5,333 nt of DNA from Candidatus Omnitrophota bacterium (lineage in GTDB: Bacteria > Omnitrophota > Gorgyraeia > Gygaellales > Profunditerraquicolaceae), in NCBI GenBank assembly GCA_028711825.1, contig JAQTRM010000073.1:1-5333 (forward strand), read 5' to 3'. The notes beneath the pieces were generated by a model, which saw only the letters and a list, made by a program, of their open reading frames with translations, was not told the DNA's origin and made no database searches. Below are positions 4,837 through 5,333 of this stretch, piece after piece. A program made the translations under genes and the position numbers. Every line of letters begins with the position of its first letter. The stretch's first letter is position 1.

Positions 4837-5333
4837 ATGAGATCTTTACGTTTATTGATTACGGTATTTTTGGTGGTGTTGGCGATAGCGTTCCTTTCTT
4901 TTGCCTCAGGGGCGGTTTATATCGTTAACGAAGGGCAGCAGGTGGTCATTACCCAGTTTGGCAAGCCGGTAGGCGACCCGGTTACTTCCGCGGGGCTGCA
5001 TTTCAAGCAGCCTTTTATCCAGGAGGCGCATTATTTCGAAAAAAGGCTCCTGGATTGGGACGGGGATCCCAACCAGATACCTACCAAGGATAAGAAATAT
5101 ATCTGGGTGGATACTACCGCCCGCTGGAGGATAATTGACGCGCTTAAATTCCTGCAGTCGGTGGGCAATGAAATGAGCGCTCAGGGCCGGCTGGATGATA
5201 TTATAAATTCCGCCACCCGCGATGTGGTTACCAGCCATCTTCTGGTGGAGGCGATCCGTGATTCTAACCGTATCCTGGATTCCCGCTCCGAAGGGGAGGA
5301 TATGATCGTTACCGATGAGGCTCTGGAACGCAT
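4837..5333 (+). CDS. hflC: SPFH/Band 7 protein HflC, FtsH protease modulator subunit (5' part)
   Basis: The frame starts at ATG 4837, with GGGAGGG just upstream at the end of hflK, and is open to the right edge: 165 full codons, with the C-terminal half outside the window. It begins MRSLRLLITVFLVVLAIAFL, a signal-anchor membrane segment. The SPFH domain follows with YIVNEGQQVVITQFGKPVG (28-46), SAGLHFKQPFIQ (51-62) and TKDKKYIWVDTTARWRI (83-99), which line up with E. coli HflC (VKEGERGITLRFGK, PGLHFKIPFI, TKEKKDLIVDSYIKWRI). The intergenic gap to hflK is 3 nt, the standard hflKC order, so equal production and joint assembly around FtsH are expected. No frameshift or unusual residue is seen in the visible part. 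Confidence 0.93.
   Translation, partial: MRSLRLLITVFLVVLAIAFLSFASGAVYIVNEGQQVVITQFGKPVGDPVTSAGLHFKQPFIQEAHYFEKRLLDWDGDPNQIPTKDKKYIWVDTTARWRIIDALKFLQSVGNEMSAQGRLDDIINSATRDVVTSHLLVEAIRDSNRILDSRSEGEDMIVTDEALER

Overview
The window is compact bacterial DNA of moderate GC with every supported gene on the + strand. A tandem hflK-hflC pair, a MATE exporter and an MscS channel indicate a bacterium, probably with a Gram-negative style envelope. The flavodoxin-fold reductase and the DUF2284 protein are types often found in anaerobes. The gene style would fit an uncultured lineage such as Omnitrophota, but that is a weak impression and not a demonstrated assignment.

Layout, left to right. (1) 1-829: the 3' end of an NADPH-dependent FMN reductase/iron-sulfur-flavoprotein-like gene overlaps a DUF2284 cysteine-rich metal-binding gene by 34 nt. 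A clean intrinsic terminator (870-903) closes this unit. (2) 904-1050: a leader without a gene but with inverted repeats, ahead of a complete MATE-family exporter (1051-2412). (3) 2419-2585: a promoter, a structured leader and an intrinsic terminator ahead of an MscS-family channel (2586-3638). (4) 3678-3834: a second copy of the same promoter-leader-terminator arrangement ahead of hflK (3835-4833) and hflC (4837 to the right edge, truncated).

The most interesting signal is the pair of leaders in (3) and (4). Both have a sigma70-like promoter with a 16-bp spacer, then 24 nt, then a GC-rich hairpin whose sequence differs but whose shape is kept. Next comes an identical 19-nt core, GATGGTCGGGCCGCCATCT, that can fold on itself, and then an intrinsic terminator whose 5' arm lies inside that core. 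The two terminators use different 3' arms, so core folding and termination look mutually exclusive in both copies. The core also contains an ATG with an upstream purine-rich stretch and opens a short reading frame beginning MVGPPS in both copies. In the second copy this frame overlaps the hflK start by 4 nt. I do not recognise the element as a known riboswitch class.

Inferred function: both leaders sit ahead of membrane-integrity genes, a mechanosensitive channel and the SPFH scaffold that in Escherichia coli controls the FtsH protease. A shared attenuation switch could place these transcription units in one response. The nature of the signal (ligand, protein or translation of the leader peptide) cannot be read from the sequence.
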